In this document: piece after piece, positions 55,401 to 64,000 of the stretch
Layout: every line of letters starts with the position of its first letter
How positions within the stretch are numbered: position 1 is the stretch's first letter
Assembly (NCBI GenBank): GCA_035772405.1
Contig: JAYKKM010000196.1
Coordinates: 4,034,501 to 4,098,500 of the forward strand
Direction of reading: 5' to 3'
Source of the DNA: Chrysogorgia sp. JL179-B06
Lineage: Eukaryota; Cnidaria; Anthozoa; Scleralcyonacea; Chrysogorgiidae
Length of the DNA stretch: 64,000 bases
Notes under the pieces: model-generated
Databases searched by the model: none
The model's input: the letters and a program-made list of their open reading frames with translations, nothing else
What the model was told of the DNA's origin: nothing
Program-made: the position numbers and the translations under genes

Positions 55401-58400
55401 AAGAAATTAAAAGGAATCAGGTTAGGATATTAATTCTTTATTAATATTTGTTCAGTATACCTTTTGTTCAGTTACCTTATTTGACAAGGACATGCATCTA
55501 AATGTAATATGGGAGGTTGAGTAGTTGAATGAATCAAATTACTAGAACTAGAACTATATATATATATAGTTCAATCTACAGACACGTGTTTCGCTGTACT
55601 CATCAGTGTAGCTTGGAACAATCTGGATGAGTCTGGCTGGACTATTATACACTTACGATCGTCATTGACAACCGATTGTGGGATAGCACCGGCGATCAGA
55701 ACATCCAGATAGCGTGAAGTGCGCATATATATATATATATATATATATATTCATTAAAAAGTATTTTGATCAGAGAGCTTATTTCTCATTCTTATAATTA
55801 CTTTTGAAAACGGAACATTAAAATGACTTTTCATATTAAACCTGAATGAACACTAAATATACTATTGTATCCTACAAATATAACTATATAGTACTACATA
55901 CTGTACATACATGTTATAGGGATTTATGGTGAAAGAAAATTTCGAGTGTTAGAATATATACATTTTAAGACCAAGTAGGGACCAGTTGTGGAAAATGCAA
56001 CATCAAGGCCTTCCGGTTGGAAGCGGAAGGCCTTACTTTTAACTATACTATATAGTTACAGTTGTATGATACGATATTAAGGTTCTGTTTTCAACAGTAA
56101 TAAGATTGTTCAGGTAGTTGTTTGGCTGAAACTTAAGACTATAGGTGCAAATAAGATGAAGATAGTGCAAGAAGAAACAAACAGACCTGTGGCTTTTTCA
56201 AACCATATTGAAGAAAAGAGATAAATCGTATAACTTCATTGAGAGTCTTAGGTCCCATCCACACGTATGCGTTTTCAGATCATCCTTTGTGAAAACGTAG
56301 GGAGCGTTTTGCGTCCATGCGAGCGTTTTCGTATCGTTTTCGATCGATTTAGTCCGTCCACACGAAAACGCTGAAAACAATGAAAAAGGAGAACAGTTTA
56401 AACAAAGAGATATTTGTATGAACAGATAATGAAGCAGAGTAATCCGTTTTATCCAAAACCGCTACTTTTCTGAGCAGATCGTCTTTTAAATCTGCATTAT
56501 AACAAGAAGCATTTTTGTAAAGTTCAATGTTCTTCGAAAATACATGCATGCTTCTTCAAGACGTAAAAGCGTTAAATGTATTTGCAAAGAAGCCGTTATA
56601 AGCTTGAAATCACTCCTCCTTACATTAAATGAAATTACTCCTCTACACCGTTTTTAAAAGTCTCCGTTTTCGTCCGTCTACACGACAATGCACCATTTTC
56701 AAAAGTCCCAGTTTTCAAGTCTCCACTTTCAAAGGCGTTTTCGAAAGTCTCCGTTTTCGCATGAAAACGCGTACGCGTGGACGGGGCCTTGTACCCTGGA
56801 GAGTTTTGTGTATTTTGGTTCCCTTTATTGGACTTTTTATTGTCTCTTTTTCTGTCAGGTTCTCTTAGATCTTGCTAAAACAATATTTGAAGAACAGTGT
56901 TCATTGGAGAATATCGTCCACAAGATTATGATGATAACGCAATCGTTGTTGCGGTGTGAGCGTTGCTCAGTGTTGTTAGTTGACCAAACTTCTAAGGTAC
57001 ATGTAGAGCAAGCTGCATTTTGACTATTAACCTTTTAAGCCACAGTATCAACAACAGCAAGTAAATTCTCCTTATTGTTCTCCAAGCCTTTCTAGTTGGG
57101 GGAGTAATATATGAACAACGAGTTTGAGACACGAGAAAACATGATGAAAACACGAGCGCGAAGCGCGAGTGTTTTTATTGTTTTCGAATGTTTGGATCCC
57201 CTGATGAAACACGATAAACGAGTTGTTTATATGGCTTCTCAATCGAACACAAATTTAATTGGATGTTTACTTAAAACGCATTTAGAACAAACCCTCATGG
57301 GACTAAAACTCACGAGGGTGTGTAAAATGTATTCAGAAAATTAACAGACTCTGTTTAGTTGAGGATGAGCGAAGACGGAGGCAGGTCGTTTCGTTCTAAT
57401 AACTGCATGTGGTGGTATATGATTTTTACGTGTTTTACTCGAGTATCCAGCCTAAGTCATGTGATAAAATAAAGTGATTTCATTGGCTAATTGGCTCATG
57501 CATTATTAATGAGTTTGATAAGTTGTTTTAGAAAACATGTCAGTTTATCTTTGATGATCATGTCCTTTATTCTCATTACCTATATGTTGTTGACCATTGA
57601 TATTATTAGGAGAAGTTAGATACTGATCAGCTCTGCGGCATAAAGGGGCAATAAGCATCGCATTATATATGTGAAATTCGGAACGCTTTGGATTAATTGA
57701 CAAAACTTGAAATAAAACAAAACATGAAATAAAACAAAACATGAAATAGAACAAAACATTATCATTATACAAACGAACACGTGTACGATGTCGAAATTCC
57801 GCAAACTTTTATAATTAAAATGGGCTGTTAGTCTATTTAGGGGTTTGCCTGCTTGCTACTCACTGTGGCAAAGCTTGTAAATAAATAAAACATGAAATAA
57901 TCTGAACATTCCAACCTTGGATAAAAACCTGGATGAGGATGAAAAGGGAGTTGTGAGTTATGTGTAGCTAACTTACAGTAACAACAGTAAAAGTAACAAC
58001 AACAAAAACAATTACAATAACATCAACAACAACATATTGTAATAACCATAAGGTCAGGAAAAAGACTATTAACGTGCAGTGCGAACTAATAGTCATGCAA
58101 TACAAACTTTATATCTATTAAACAAAAATGATCGCATTCATTTTTTAGTTTTTAGTAAAAATTATAGAAATTCACAACAGAAATTTACAGATTGTGCCAG
58201 TTCGTAATGTCGACTGCGCATCAAAATGACGTGTTCTGCGTCGGGATAAAACTTATTTCAATTCATAACATCAGGCTAAAACCACAATAGACATTTGCAT
58301 TTCTATTTACATTTGCAAATTCTATTTACACTTGCAAATTATACTTTACGAACTGGCTTATTGTTAAATGTATTTTGATATATGAACTTGCAAAGGCACA

Positions 58401-61400
58401 CCCTGTACCACAGTGGCCACGCCCATTTGGCAATGCCCTTTTGTTGCTCCAAACGAATTGCTCTAAATGAATTGATTATGAAATGATCTTAATTGCATCA
58501 ATATGTAATTTGTTTTATTATTTTGTTTTATTATATTAAGAATCTATTTTCTCGAGCATATGATTTGGAAGCGAAAGATGTATGTGAAGAAGAGAACAGT
58601 ACAGCTGTGAAAACCCGGAGGTAATTGTTTAACGGACATTGACAACAAAAAATAATTACTTTTCATATTGAAGTAGATGAGTTAGCTAGTCGGAATTTAG
58701 TAGTTTGGCTCTATGAAAATGTTTGGGCTGCCATTTTGAATGTGACCTTGACATCATGTGTTGGAAAGCGTTGTATTTCGTACTGTTGTGATACCTATCG
58801 TGGAGCCATGTATTTCCCAGTTTTTTTAATGTGATAGCGATTAAAAAAATACCACTGAGAAGAGGCTTGTTTCTTTGCATTTCTGCCAACACTGATCGCT
58901 TTACCAAGCAAGACGTTACAGGTCATTTGGCAGAATGTTTATAAACATTTAATACGCTTATGCGTATTTTTATAACTGCAAACTACTATATTCCGTCTTT
59001 TTAAGTCGCGTACTTTCAGGGGCTTTTTTAAGGATTTTCCAGTGGGAGGACTATTCACTAAAAGGGACATTCATGGCCTTCGGTCATCCATTTGAAGATA
59101 ACAAATATAGGCTTACTGCATTCTCTTAATGGTGGCTCTTTCTACATACAAATTTTGGGAGGAGCACCCTTTTTACACCTTAAGTTAAATAGTTCCATCA
59201 TTTCCATGGGAGATGAAACAGGGTTTATTTTGATGAATTTTTGTCACTTCACAAAAATGCATAAAATCTAACTTTGATGGTATACATGTATATGTGTAAA
59301 ATAAGTATAAAAATAGAAATAAGAGAATTTCAATATGTCTAAAAGTACATTGTACTTACGTATTTCCATTAGTTTAGAATAAAAGCACTCCTAAAATTAG
59401 GAAGGATGTTCTTTTAAATTTTGGCGATAGCTGTTATGATGACGTATTTACAGACAAATAAACTAAAAAAGATAGTTCAAGTTATGTAGTCGTCATGGTA
59501 ACCGATTAGTTTCCAGACCTCTTAATTTAAAAAACACAACTATTTGTTTTCTCTCAAGTGCTGATCATTTTGGAGTTGGTAATATTGAAGGAAGATGCTA
59601 CAAACTTAACTAATCTTATACTAAAGTGTGAAGTTGTAGTAAACTCTGCTATGGCAGAAAACAAAGATTTTCTGAGCCTGAATTTAGAGGTCTGGAAACA
59701 AATAGGTTACCATGACGACTACATAACTTGAACTATCTTTTTTAGTTTATTTGTCTGTAAATACATGCAAAGTTTGGAGAAAGTTTGATGAATGGTTTTG
59801 AAGATATACTCGAAAATAGATCTTCGACAATTCTGCTTTCCTTATTTTACGTCATCATATGCCTTATTTGCATATTACAAAAACTTGAATAACTTAAGAA
59901 CAAAAACAGCTATCGCCAAAATTTAAAAGAACATCCTTCCTAATTTTAGGAGTGCTTTTATTCTAAACAAAAAAAATATGGGGTTAGTGGCACTTTAAGT
60001 ATCTTTCGACATATTGAATTTCTCTTATTTCTTTTTTTAATGTAAAAATAGAAGTATATCACTTTGATGGTGCACTGTAAACTTTTTATTCAACTTTATT
60101 GTTTTGATGTTACTTATGTTCATTTACAGCAGTGGAAATGAAGTGAGGTTTCCAATCAACATTGGTATAACGGGTCACGTAGCTACTTCAGGAAAGGTAT
60201 GGCATTGTGAAATACTTTGCATGTAGCTACCAAATGTTAACGTATGCATCATTTCCCTGCACCACGTGTCCTGTGTAGCTTCATAATAATAATCTGTAAG
60301 CAGATTATAAAAAACTGTAAAGCCAGTTTTTTTAAAAAGAAAAATACTGATATTTTATTTGGCCTAACGGACTTTTTAAATTTTTGGCATTGGGGCAGAT
60401 GTTAGCGACAAAATACCGAATACGGTGTATATATAATTTCAGCATAGGACAAAATACTGAAATATACCGCTTTTTTTCGTAGAAATCGCAGTTTTTGATG
60501 CGTAAGCAATTCGCACGCGTCGTGCGAGATGGCGTGAGCAACCTGCTTCGCCATGTCATTTCAGTGACTCAAAATTGAGTGGCTCAAAAAGTGAAGCCAA
60601 AGATGGCCGTCATGGAGACATTTTGGACGTCAGTTTCAGGCCCTACGCGGTCAACTTGGACGTCAGTTTCAAGCCCTAAAGGTCAACTTGGACAGTTTTC
60701 GTGACCGCGTAGGGGCCTGATACTCACGTCCAGTGTCCGCCATTTTCGACTTTACTTTTCGTTTGACAGTCAGTGTTGCAGTTATATAGAGTTCAATGCT
60801 CTGAAGTCATGACCAAAAAACTTAAAGATTACTTTTCCTTTTTGTAGACCTTAAACATTCCAGATGCTTATTCAGATCCACGCTTCGATCCCATGGTCAG
60901 TATAGATGATGTCAAAATCAGTATATAAACAGCATAAATTATCACATAAAGTTTTAGTTCATCTTATAGCACAGAATAAGTATCAATTGGACGTCCAACT
61001 CGCGTGAAAAATCGCCCAGCAGTTTTCACTAGCTTCCCCCGAAAACTGAAAACGAATACAGTCCGGAGTGGTTTGCTGTTCTGTTCCGAATTGTTCAAAC
61101 AACAAAAAACAAAATAAAGATATGGCTTTCTTCCGTTTTTCGAAGGATGATGACTTGTCTTAACCGTCATCTAAAGGTATGCTTACACACTGCGATTAAT
61201 CGGACTGATTTCTTATCCTGGTGCATGTTATATAGTGACGAATACTTCTTGTTACTTTCTTGCTTAAAGTGGTTCTCCGATAAAAAAATCGTCTATCTAA
61301 TTCGGGGTTTCTCAATACCTCATCTCGTTCCAGAGATATTCAGGTTTTTTTTAAACATGCAAATGAGATATCTATGACGCCATGGCCTCACATAGACTAA

Positions 61401-63340
61401 ATAACATTTTCAAAATGATGCATATTTCTGAAAATAACAGATAACAAGTGTTGAAACGTTGCAGATGTATGCCTTTAACGAAAGTACACACTACTGTATC
61501 AGTAACATTGTTGCCAAGGCGACCACTGGGAAACAGGAGTCTTTTATTTAAAAACTAAAATCTTAATTTCTGTCTCTTTCTTAAAGAATAAGATGTTAAA
61601 CCTCCGAAATATAATATCTACGTGTGTACGAATCTTCAAATCTATACACTGCAGTAAACATTGTTGGATAGAGGAGAAATAAACAAATTTTGTTTTACAA
61701 ATGGAAGAGGTCTGACACCAAGTGGTCTCCATGACAACAACATACTGTGCATAGTGGTGTGTACTTTCCTCATTGGCATACATGTGCAAAGTTTCAACAC
61801 TTTTTATCTGTTATTTGAAGAAATATGCATTATTTTGTGAATTTTATTTAGTCTATGTGAGGCCATGACGACATAGATAAATAATTTGTATGTTTCAAAA
61901 AACCTGAATATCTCTGGAACGAGATGAGGTATTGATAAACTGCGAAAGCCATTCAGTCTCATTTTGAAAGTACTTTTAGATAAAATCACAATTGGATGGA
62001 TGATATTTTCATCGGAGAACCACTTTAAATAACATGCACCAGGATAAGAAATCAGCCTGATTAGTCGCAGTGTGTAAACATAGCCTTTAGCAATGTCAAC
62101 AATAGAGAAGTCATACACGCGACTATATTCGCTTAATCGAAATCCAGCTTTAAGCCGGTTTTCCACTCGTGGAATTTTCCGCGCGGGGCGACATTTTTCC
62201 TTTGTCTCGTTTCATTAGTTCCGCGCGAGAGCTCCCAAGAGAACTGACAGAAAAATGTCCCTCCGCGCGGAAAATTCCGCCTAGTGGAAAATCGGCTTTA
62301 GAAGGTAAAAACTTCTAGGGGAACTTGCCAGGATGGCGAATATCAGAGATGTGCCAGGCGACATGCGCAGGGATATAGACATCAGCGTTGCCGACGCCAA
62401 GTTGAACTTGGTCAGTGAGCTCAATATATAACTTCATGTTCTGGGCGTAAGGTGAAGCAAATATGGCGGACATGGAGGCCGATTTTGTACGTCAGTTTTA
62501 GTCCCCTACGCGGTCTTCAACATCGGTTCCAGGCCTTTTCACGACATTGTACTTTAGGTTTTGTTTGGTTGGGTTACGAATCATTTACGAGAATGAAAGA
62601 AGTCCTCTAACGAAGTGAAACTCCGACAAACATTCAGTAACTGAGCACTTAAAAAGGATTTAGTAATGTTCTGTGATCTGCTAGTGACAATAGGGGGAAA
62701 ACTGTAAAAAGAAATCATCGTTAACCGTTTTTTTCTCAAGAATGTTTTGAGGGCTTCTTTCGTCATGTTGTGTTAATTCTGCAATTTGTTTCCATAAAAT
62801 GCTAAATTTGAAATTATTGGTACAATCCTACCTCTTTATATTATGTTTTCCGTACGTTTTCAAAATGAATATATAGTTGAGAAAAATAGAAAAGTTGCGT
62901 GGGACCGCGTAGGGGACTGAAACGACGTACAAAATCACCTCCATATCCGCCATGTTTGGCTTCACGTTTCCCCCGGACAAAGACTAGAACATAGTCTTCC
63001 ACTCCAATTATATATAGAGCTCATTGGACTTGATTGATACATATTCTGTGTCTTACAGCACTCTGTGAACATTCTAAATAAGACGCTACCGCACTCAATA
63101 TTAGATACAGAAAAACAGACAGATCCTCCATCTCCACCCTTGCTATTTCTTCCGCAAGTCTTACTGCTTGTTACTGACACATATTTCTTTGGTAAGGTCG
63201 ACGAAACATCGGGATACAAAACCAAGACTATTTTATGTATGGCGATTCACAACAGTAATGCAGAAATACTCGGTGTTGTTCAACTGTTAAACAAGATGGA
63301 TAACACACCTTTTAATGCAAACGATGAAAACTTGTTTGAG
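48850..63340 (+). CDS. PDE5A: PDE5-like cGMP-specific phosphodiesterase, N-terminal half (9 exons, runs off the window)
   Basis: Coding exons: 48850-49488, 53309-53398, 54830-54907, 55331-55420, 56859-56996, 58541-58620, 60130-60196, 60848-60895, 63197-63340. All have AG/GT borders and matching phases, 458 codons. PDE5 hydrolyses cGMP in the cytosol. Diagnostic for PDE5 rather than PDE11 are [16 protein letters not shown]...TSFL and [19 protein letters not shown] next to IFEEQ. GAF-A covers about 119-299 and GAF-B from about 305. Both carry the N-K-F-D-E motif: N252, K253, F263, D267, E268 and N442, K443, F449, D453, E454. RKIS at 60-63 matches the site phosphorylated by PKG in vertebrate PDE5, so feedback control by cGMP is likely. 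The catalytic HD domain must lie beyond 64000. PDE6 or PDE11 orthology is less likely; invertebrate PDE5/6/11 assignment still needs a tree. Confidence 0.9.
49489..50125. other. PDE5-like intron 1, 5' part
   Basis: No gene. Contains a C homopolymer of about 20 bases (50063-50082) that could be an assembly weak point. Confidence 0.4.
50134..50496. mobile_element. hAT-type MITE with TAGGGACAC TIRs and 8-bp TSD
   Basis: TAGGGACACACACATT and AATGTGCGTGTCCCTA are inverted ends. ATTGAGGC flanks both sides (50126-50133, 50497-50504). The inside is rich in CCTATTATTC repeats. Confidence 0.85.
50505..51530. other. PDE5-like intron 1, no recognised feature
   Basis: About 1 kb. Repeated short units such as GGGGAGGGGTAAATTTCATA and GGAAATTTCAGG (50560-50750) suggest a degenerate tandem repeat. 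No gene. Confidence 0.35.
51538..51590. repeat. 53-bp near-perfect palindrome
   Basis: ACACTATACC...AGCTTTTTGTGCC meets GGCACAAAAAGCT...GGTATAGTGT with only a small mismatch near GAT/ATC. It could extrude a cruciform. Confidence 0.8.
51591..52480. other. PDE5-like intron 1, no recognised feature
   Basis: About 890 bp, no supported gene or repeat. Confidence 0.35.
52483..52960. repeat. 20-bp minisatellite GGCCCTCCTAGTCAATATGG, about 23 units
   Basis: Degenerate head-to-tail units of about 19-21 bp with variants (GGGTCCTC, GGGCTC, GTCATTATGG). Units follow directly without unique spacers, which excludes a CRISPR-like layout. Confidence 0.95.
53309..53398 (+). CDS. PDE5A: PDE5-like exon 2 (residues 214-243)
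   Basis: Thirty codons after [38 protein letters not shown]. This is the GAF-A helix and strand (DPRFN.EVD..TGYKT.SILCMP). It lies inside an unrelated ORF and is easy to overlook. Confidence 0.95.
53773..54490. mobile_element. 718-bp TTAA-bounded fold-back element, copy 1
   Basis: Left TTAAAGTGCTACTGAGATGA, right TCATCTCAGTGGCACTTTAA. Long imperfect arms of ~170 bp and inner segments (CTCGTTCCAGAGATATTCAG, CTGTCTCTTTCTTAAAGAAT) are shared with 61264-62029. TTAA borders fit piggyBac-type MITEs. Confidence 0.85.
54664..54735 (+). repeat. tRNA-derived SINE-like or tRNA pseudogene sequence
   Basis: TTGGTAGATCAATAGTTAGA resembles a pol III A box region, and GGTTCAATCCC fits the B-box consensus at proper spacing. 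The arms do not pair well enough for a functional tRNA. Confidence 0.55.
54830..54907 (+). CDS. PDE5A: PDE5-like exon 3 (residues 244-269)
   Basis: Twenty-six codons, [20 protein letters not shown] and TSEDEK. It contains the GAF-A N-K-F-D-E motif linked to cGMP binding. Below the size of most ORF finders. Confidence 0.95.
54908..55330. other. PDE5-like intron 3
   Basis: Ordinary A+T-rich intron; nothing recognised. Confidence 0.5.
55331..55420 (+). CDS. PDE5A: PDE5-like exon 4 (residues 270-299)
   Basis: [20 protein letters not shown] and [10 protein letters not shown]: the last GAF-A helix and the linker helix to GAF-B, almost the PDE5 sequence (LAFCGIVLHNAQLYE). Confidence 0.95.
55555..55752 (-). 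mobile_element. Penelope terminal-region relic flanked by (TA)n
   Basis: A ~165-bp block between two TATATA runs (55557-55569, 55727-55750) that contains a well-formed hammerhead motif. No coding part remains. Confidence 0.55.
55576..55611 (-). ncRNA. Hammerhead ribozyme candidate, PDE5-like intron 4
   Basis: Minus strand: CTACA, CTGATGA, GTACAGC, GAAA, CACGTG, TC, TGTAG. Stem I is a perfect 5-bp CTACA/TGTAG, both conserved core boxes are intact and the cleavage dinucleotide UC is correctly placed. Stem III is the loopless palindrome CACGTG, which could form only in a dimer, as described for Penelope/retrozyme hammerheads. Stem II is very short. Confidence 0.6.
56005..56034. repeat. Perfect 11-bp-stem hairpin
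   Basis: AAGGCCTTCCG and CGGAAGGCCTT around an 8-nt loop, in the PDE5-like intron before exon 5. Confidence 0.65.
56251..56788. mobile_element. 538-bp MITE with GTCCACACG...GCGTTTTC TIRs
   Basis: The ends GGTCCCATCCACACGTATGC and GCGTACGCGTGGACGGGGCC are inverted. Many internal GTTTTCG/CGAAAAC repeats. This end type is widespread in animal genomes. The element ends only 70 bp before PDE5-like exon 5. Confidence 0.8.
56859..56996 (+). CDS. PDE5A: PDE5-like exon 5 (residues 300-345)
   Basis: [20 protein letters not shown] then [14 protein letters not shown]: linker helix and first GAF-B strands. The apparent longer ORF from 56688 is MITE sequence fused by chance. Confidence 0.95.
56997..58540. 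other. PDE5-like intron 5
   Basis: About 1.5 kb without a gene. A three-copy AAAACATGAAATA minisatellite lies at 57717-57760, and ACACGAG/CGCGAAGCGCGAG short repeats near 57130-57170. Confidence 0.4.
58541..58620 (+). CDS. PDE5A: PDE5-like exon 6 (residues 346-372)
   Basis: [20 protein letters not shown]...VKTR: the variable GAF-B loop region. Conservation is weak, so support comes from splice sites, phase (80 nt, completed by one base from exon 7) and position. Confidence 0.8.
58621..59265. other. PDE5-like intron 6, 5' part
   Basis: No recognised gene or repeat in about 640 bp. Confidence 0.35.
59270..60090. mobile_element. ~820-bp fold-back element just upstream of exon 7
   Basis: Nested inverted segments: AAATAAGAGAATTTCAATAT with its match near 60015; AGCACTCCTAAAATTAGGAA with its match near 59935; AAGATAGTTCAAGTTATGTA with its match near 59720. 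The right arm ends about 40 bp before exon 7. Confidence 0.8.
60130..60196 (+). CDS. PDE5A: PDE5-like exon 7 (residues 372-394)
   Basis: [22 protein letters not shown], the GAF-B strand with the G(I/L)xGHVA motif. Acceptor TTTACAG, donor GTATGG. Confidence 0.93.
60588..60760. mobile_element. Fold-back MITE, AAGATGGC...CCTACGCGGTC family, copy 1
   Basis: The left arm (GTGAAGCCAAAGATGGCC, TTTCAGGCCCTACGCGGTCA) pairs with the right arm (TGACCGCGTAGGGGCCTGAT, GTCCGCCATTTTCGACTTTA). It also contains a direct duplicate of TTGGACGTCAGTTTCA. Confidence 0.8.
60848..60895 (+). CDS. PDE5A: PDE5-like exon 8 (residues 395-410)
   Basis: Sixteen codons, [16 protein letters not shown]: the GAF-B NIPDaY.DpRF motif. 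The smallest coding exon seen here. Confidence 0.95.
61264..62029. mobile_element. 766-bp TTAA-bounded fold-back element, copy 2
   Basis: Left TTAAAGTGGTTCTCCGAT, right ATCGGAGAACCACTTTAA. Shares most of its inside with 53773-54490 but has its own outermost bases. Both arms contain CATCTCGTTCCAGAGATATT. Confidence 0.87.
62151..62300. mobile_element. 150-bp palindromic MITE
   Basis: TAAGCCGGTTTTCCACT...GGAATTTTCCGCGCGG pairs with CCGCGCGGAAAATTCCGCCT and GTGGAAAATCGGCTTTA. Confidence 0.85.
62452..62965. mobile_element. Fold-back MITE, AAGATGGC...CCTACGCGGTC family, copy 2
   Basis: Left GTGAAGCAAATATGGCGGAC ... CCCCTACGCGGTC, right GACCGCGTAGGGGACTGAAA ... GTTTGGCTTCAC. Same family as 60588-60760 but with a ~370-bp noncoding insert. 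Confidence 0.85.
63197..63340 (+). CDS. PDE5A: PDE5-like exon 9 (residues 411-458)
   Basis: [47 protein letters not shown]: the GAF-B core with its N-K-F-D-E motif. The frame is open further upstream (to 63059), but length against PDE5 (DPRF.. directly to ..GYKT) supports the acceptor GGTAAG at 63196. Donor GTAAAT. Confidence 0.92.
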
Positions 63341-64000
63341 GTAAATGGTGAAAAGAGTTATAAAGAAAAGTATTCGGGTCCGCTGGTACACAAATCAAGT
63401 TTTCAGTATTCGGACGTCTCAGAGCCAAAGTCATGTAATAATGTAGCGTATTTTTCGGCTCAGAATGTTGCTTCAGAGATTAGATTGTTTTGATTGTCGA
63501 CTGTCCATACCTTGGTCATACCCACATTTTGACTTCACGCTTTTTTAAAGTGCCTATACAGCATTTTCAGTTTTTAGTTCTTATGAAATGAAAAAATCCA
63601 GTTTCCATAATGTCTTTCCTTCGAAAGTAGATTTTGAATAATGAAAAAATCTGTTTAAATTTTTTCTTTATCGTTCACCATTGTCTAGTTATAAGCATTT
63701 GAAATTTTAGCGTGATGACGTCACAAGGTGGACATATTAAAGTCTTGATATTTTGTGAAGTGTTTTCACGAGAACTACAAAACTTAATAGTATTTCAACT
63801 ACCACAATAAACTATGTGATAAACTACTTTTTGTGGTTACCATGGTAATATATTAGGCTCCAGGCCCCTGAAAGGAGTAAAGAAAAACTTTCTCTAGTTT
63901 TAGTATGAGGCATTGTTTAGACAAACACTGTCATTTCTCGTATTTAGGACGTCATGCCAAATACATAACCAGAACAAAGCCGACAGCAGGTATCCAGAAA
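63341..64000. other. PDE5-like intron 9 (incomplete)
   Basis: No further exon recognised. The next expected coding segment (AF.IFCGLGI, end of GAF-B) and the catalytic domain are not in the window. Confidence 0.6.

Noticed and set aside
56688..57023. 111-codon ORF as one exon
   Set aside because: The first part is MITE sequence; only 56859-56996 matches PDE5.
63065..63196. Upstream extension of PDE5-like exon 9 to the acceptor at 63058
   Set aside because: It would insert ~46 residues in the middle of the compact GAF-B DPRF...SGYKT segment; homologues have none.

Overview
The window is A+T-rich eukaryotic (metazoan) DNA. It holds two spliced genes on the plus strand and a very dense load of mobile elements. 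The transposon mix (Penelope-like elements with hammerhead-ribozyme-like motifs, a restriction-like-endonuclease LINE, BEL/Pao, hAT remnants, many fold-back MITEs) together with small-exon metazoan genes suggests a cnidarian, probably an anthozoan. That assignment is an inference; no species marker is present.

Layout. 1-5 kb: MITEs, a decayed BEL/Pao pol fragment, a 21-bp minisatellite and a 48-bp mini-element with a 9-bp target duplication. 5-11.9 kb (minus strand): a LINE with an uninterrupted 1,275-codon ORF (reverse transcriptase, zinc knuckle, restriction-like endonuclease), followed by a nearly identical 5'-truncated copy of its last ~1.24 kb. Both copies end in (AAAG)n, and the long copy is bordered at its 5' end by a ~1.4-kb (AAAG)n tract, so the family seems to live inside this microsatellite. 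12.25-36.66 kb: a complete 12-exon gene that I reassembled by splice sites and homology (1,974 coding nt, 657 aa). It is an EXD1 homologue, the piRNA-pathway protein with an inactive DEDD-type exonuclease fold. Its introns carry a ~3.1-kb inverted-repeat Penelope cluster, a hAT fragment, LINE fragments and many MITEs. 36.7-48.8 kb: intergenic, with a decayed Penelope element, a long-TIR DNA transposon (arms ~550 bp) carrying a broken ORF with an EADT/DTDV pattern, a LINE tail and simple repeats. 48.85 kb to the end: the first nine coding exons (458 codons) of a PDE5-type cGMP phosphodiesterase. They cover the N-terminal region with a conserved RKIS phosphorylation motif, GAF-A and most of GAF-B; the catalytic half lies beyond the window.

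The two genes have no obvious functional link: EXD1 supports small-RNA transposon silencing in the germline, PDE5 controls cGMP. The biologically striking part is the contrast between a transposon-defence gene and the dense elements in and beside it, including an intronic Penelope palindrome that could form a long RNA hairpin, and a LINE apparently specialised for a tetranucleotide repeat. No rRNA gene, intact tRNA gene or CRISPR array was seen.
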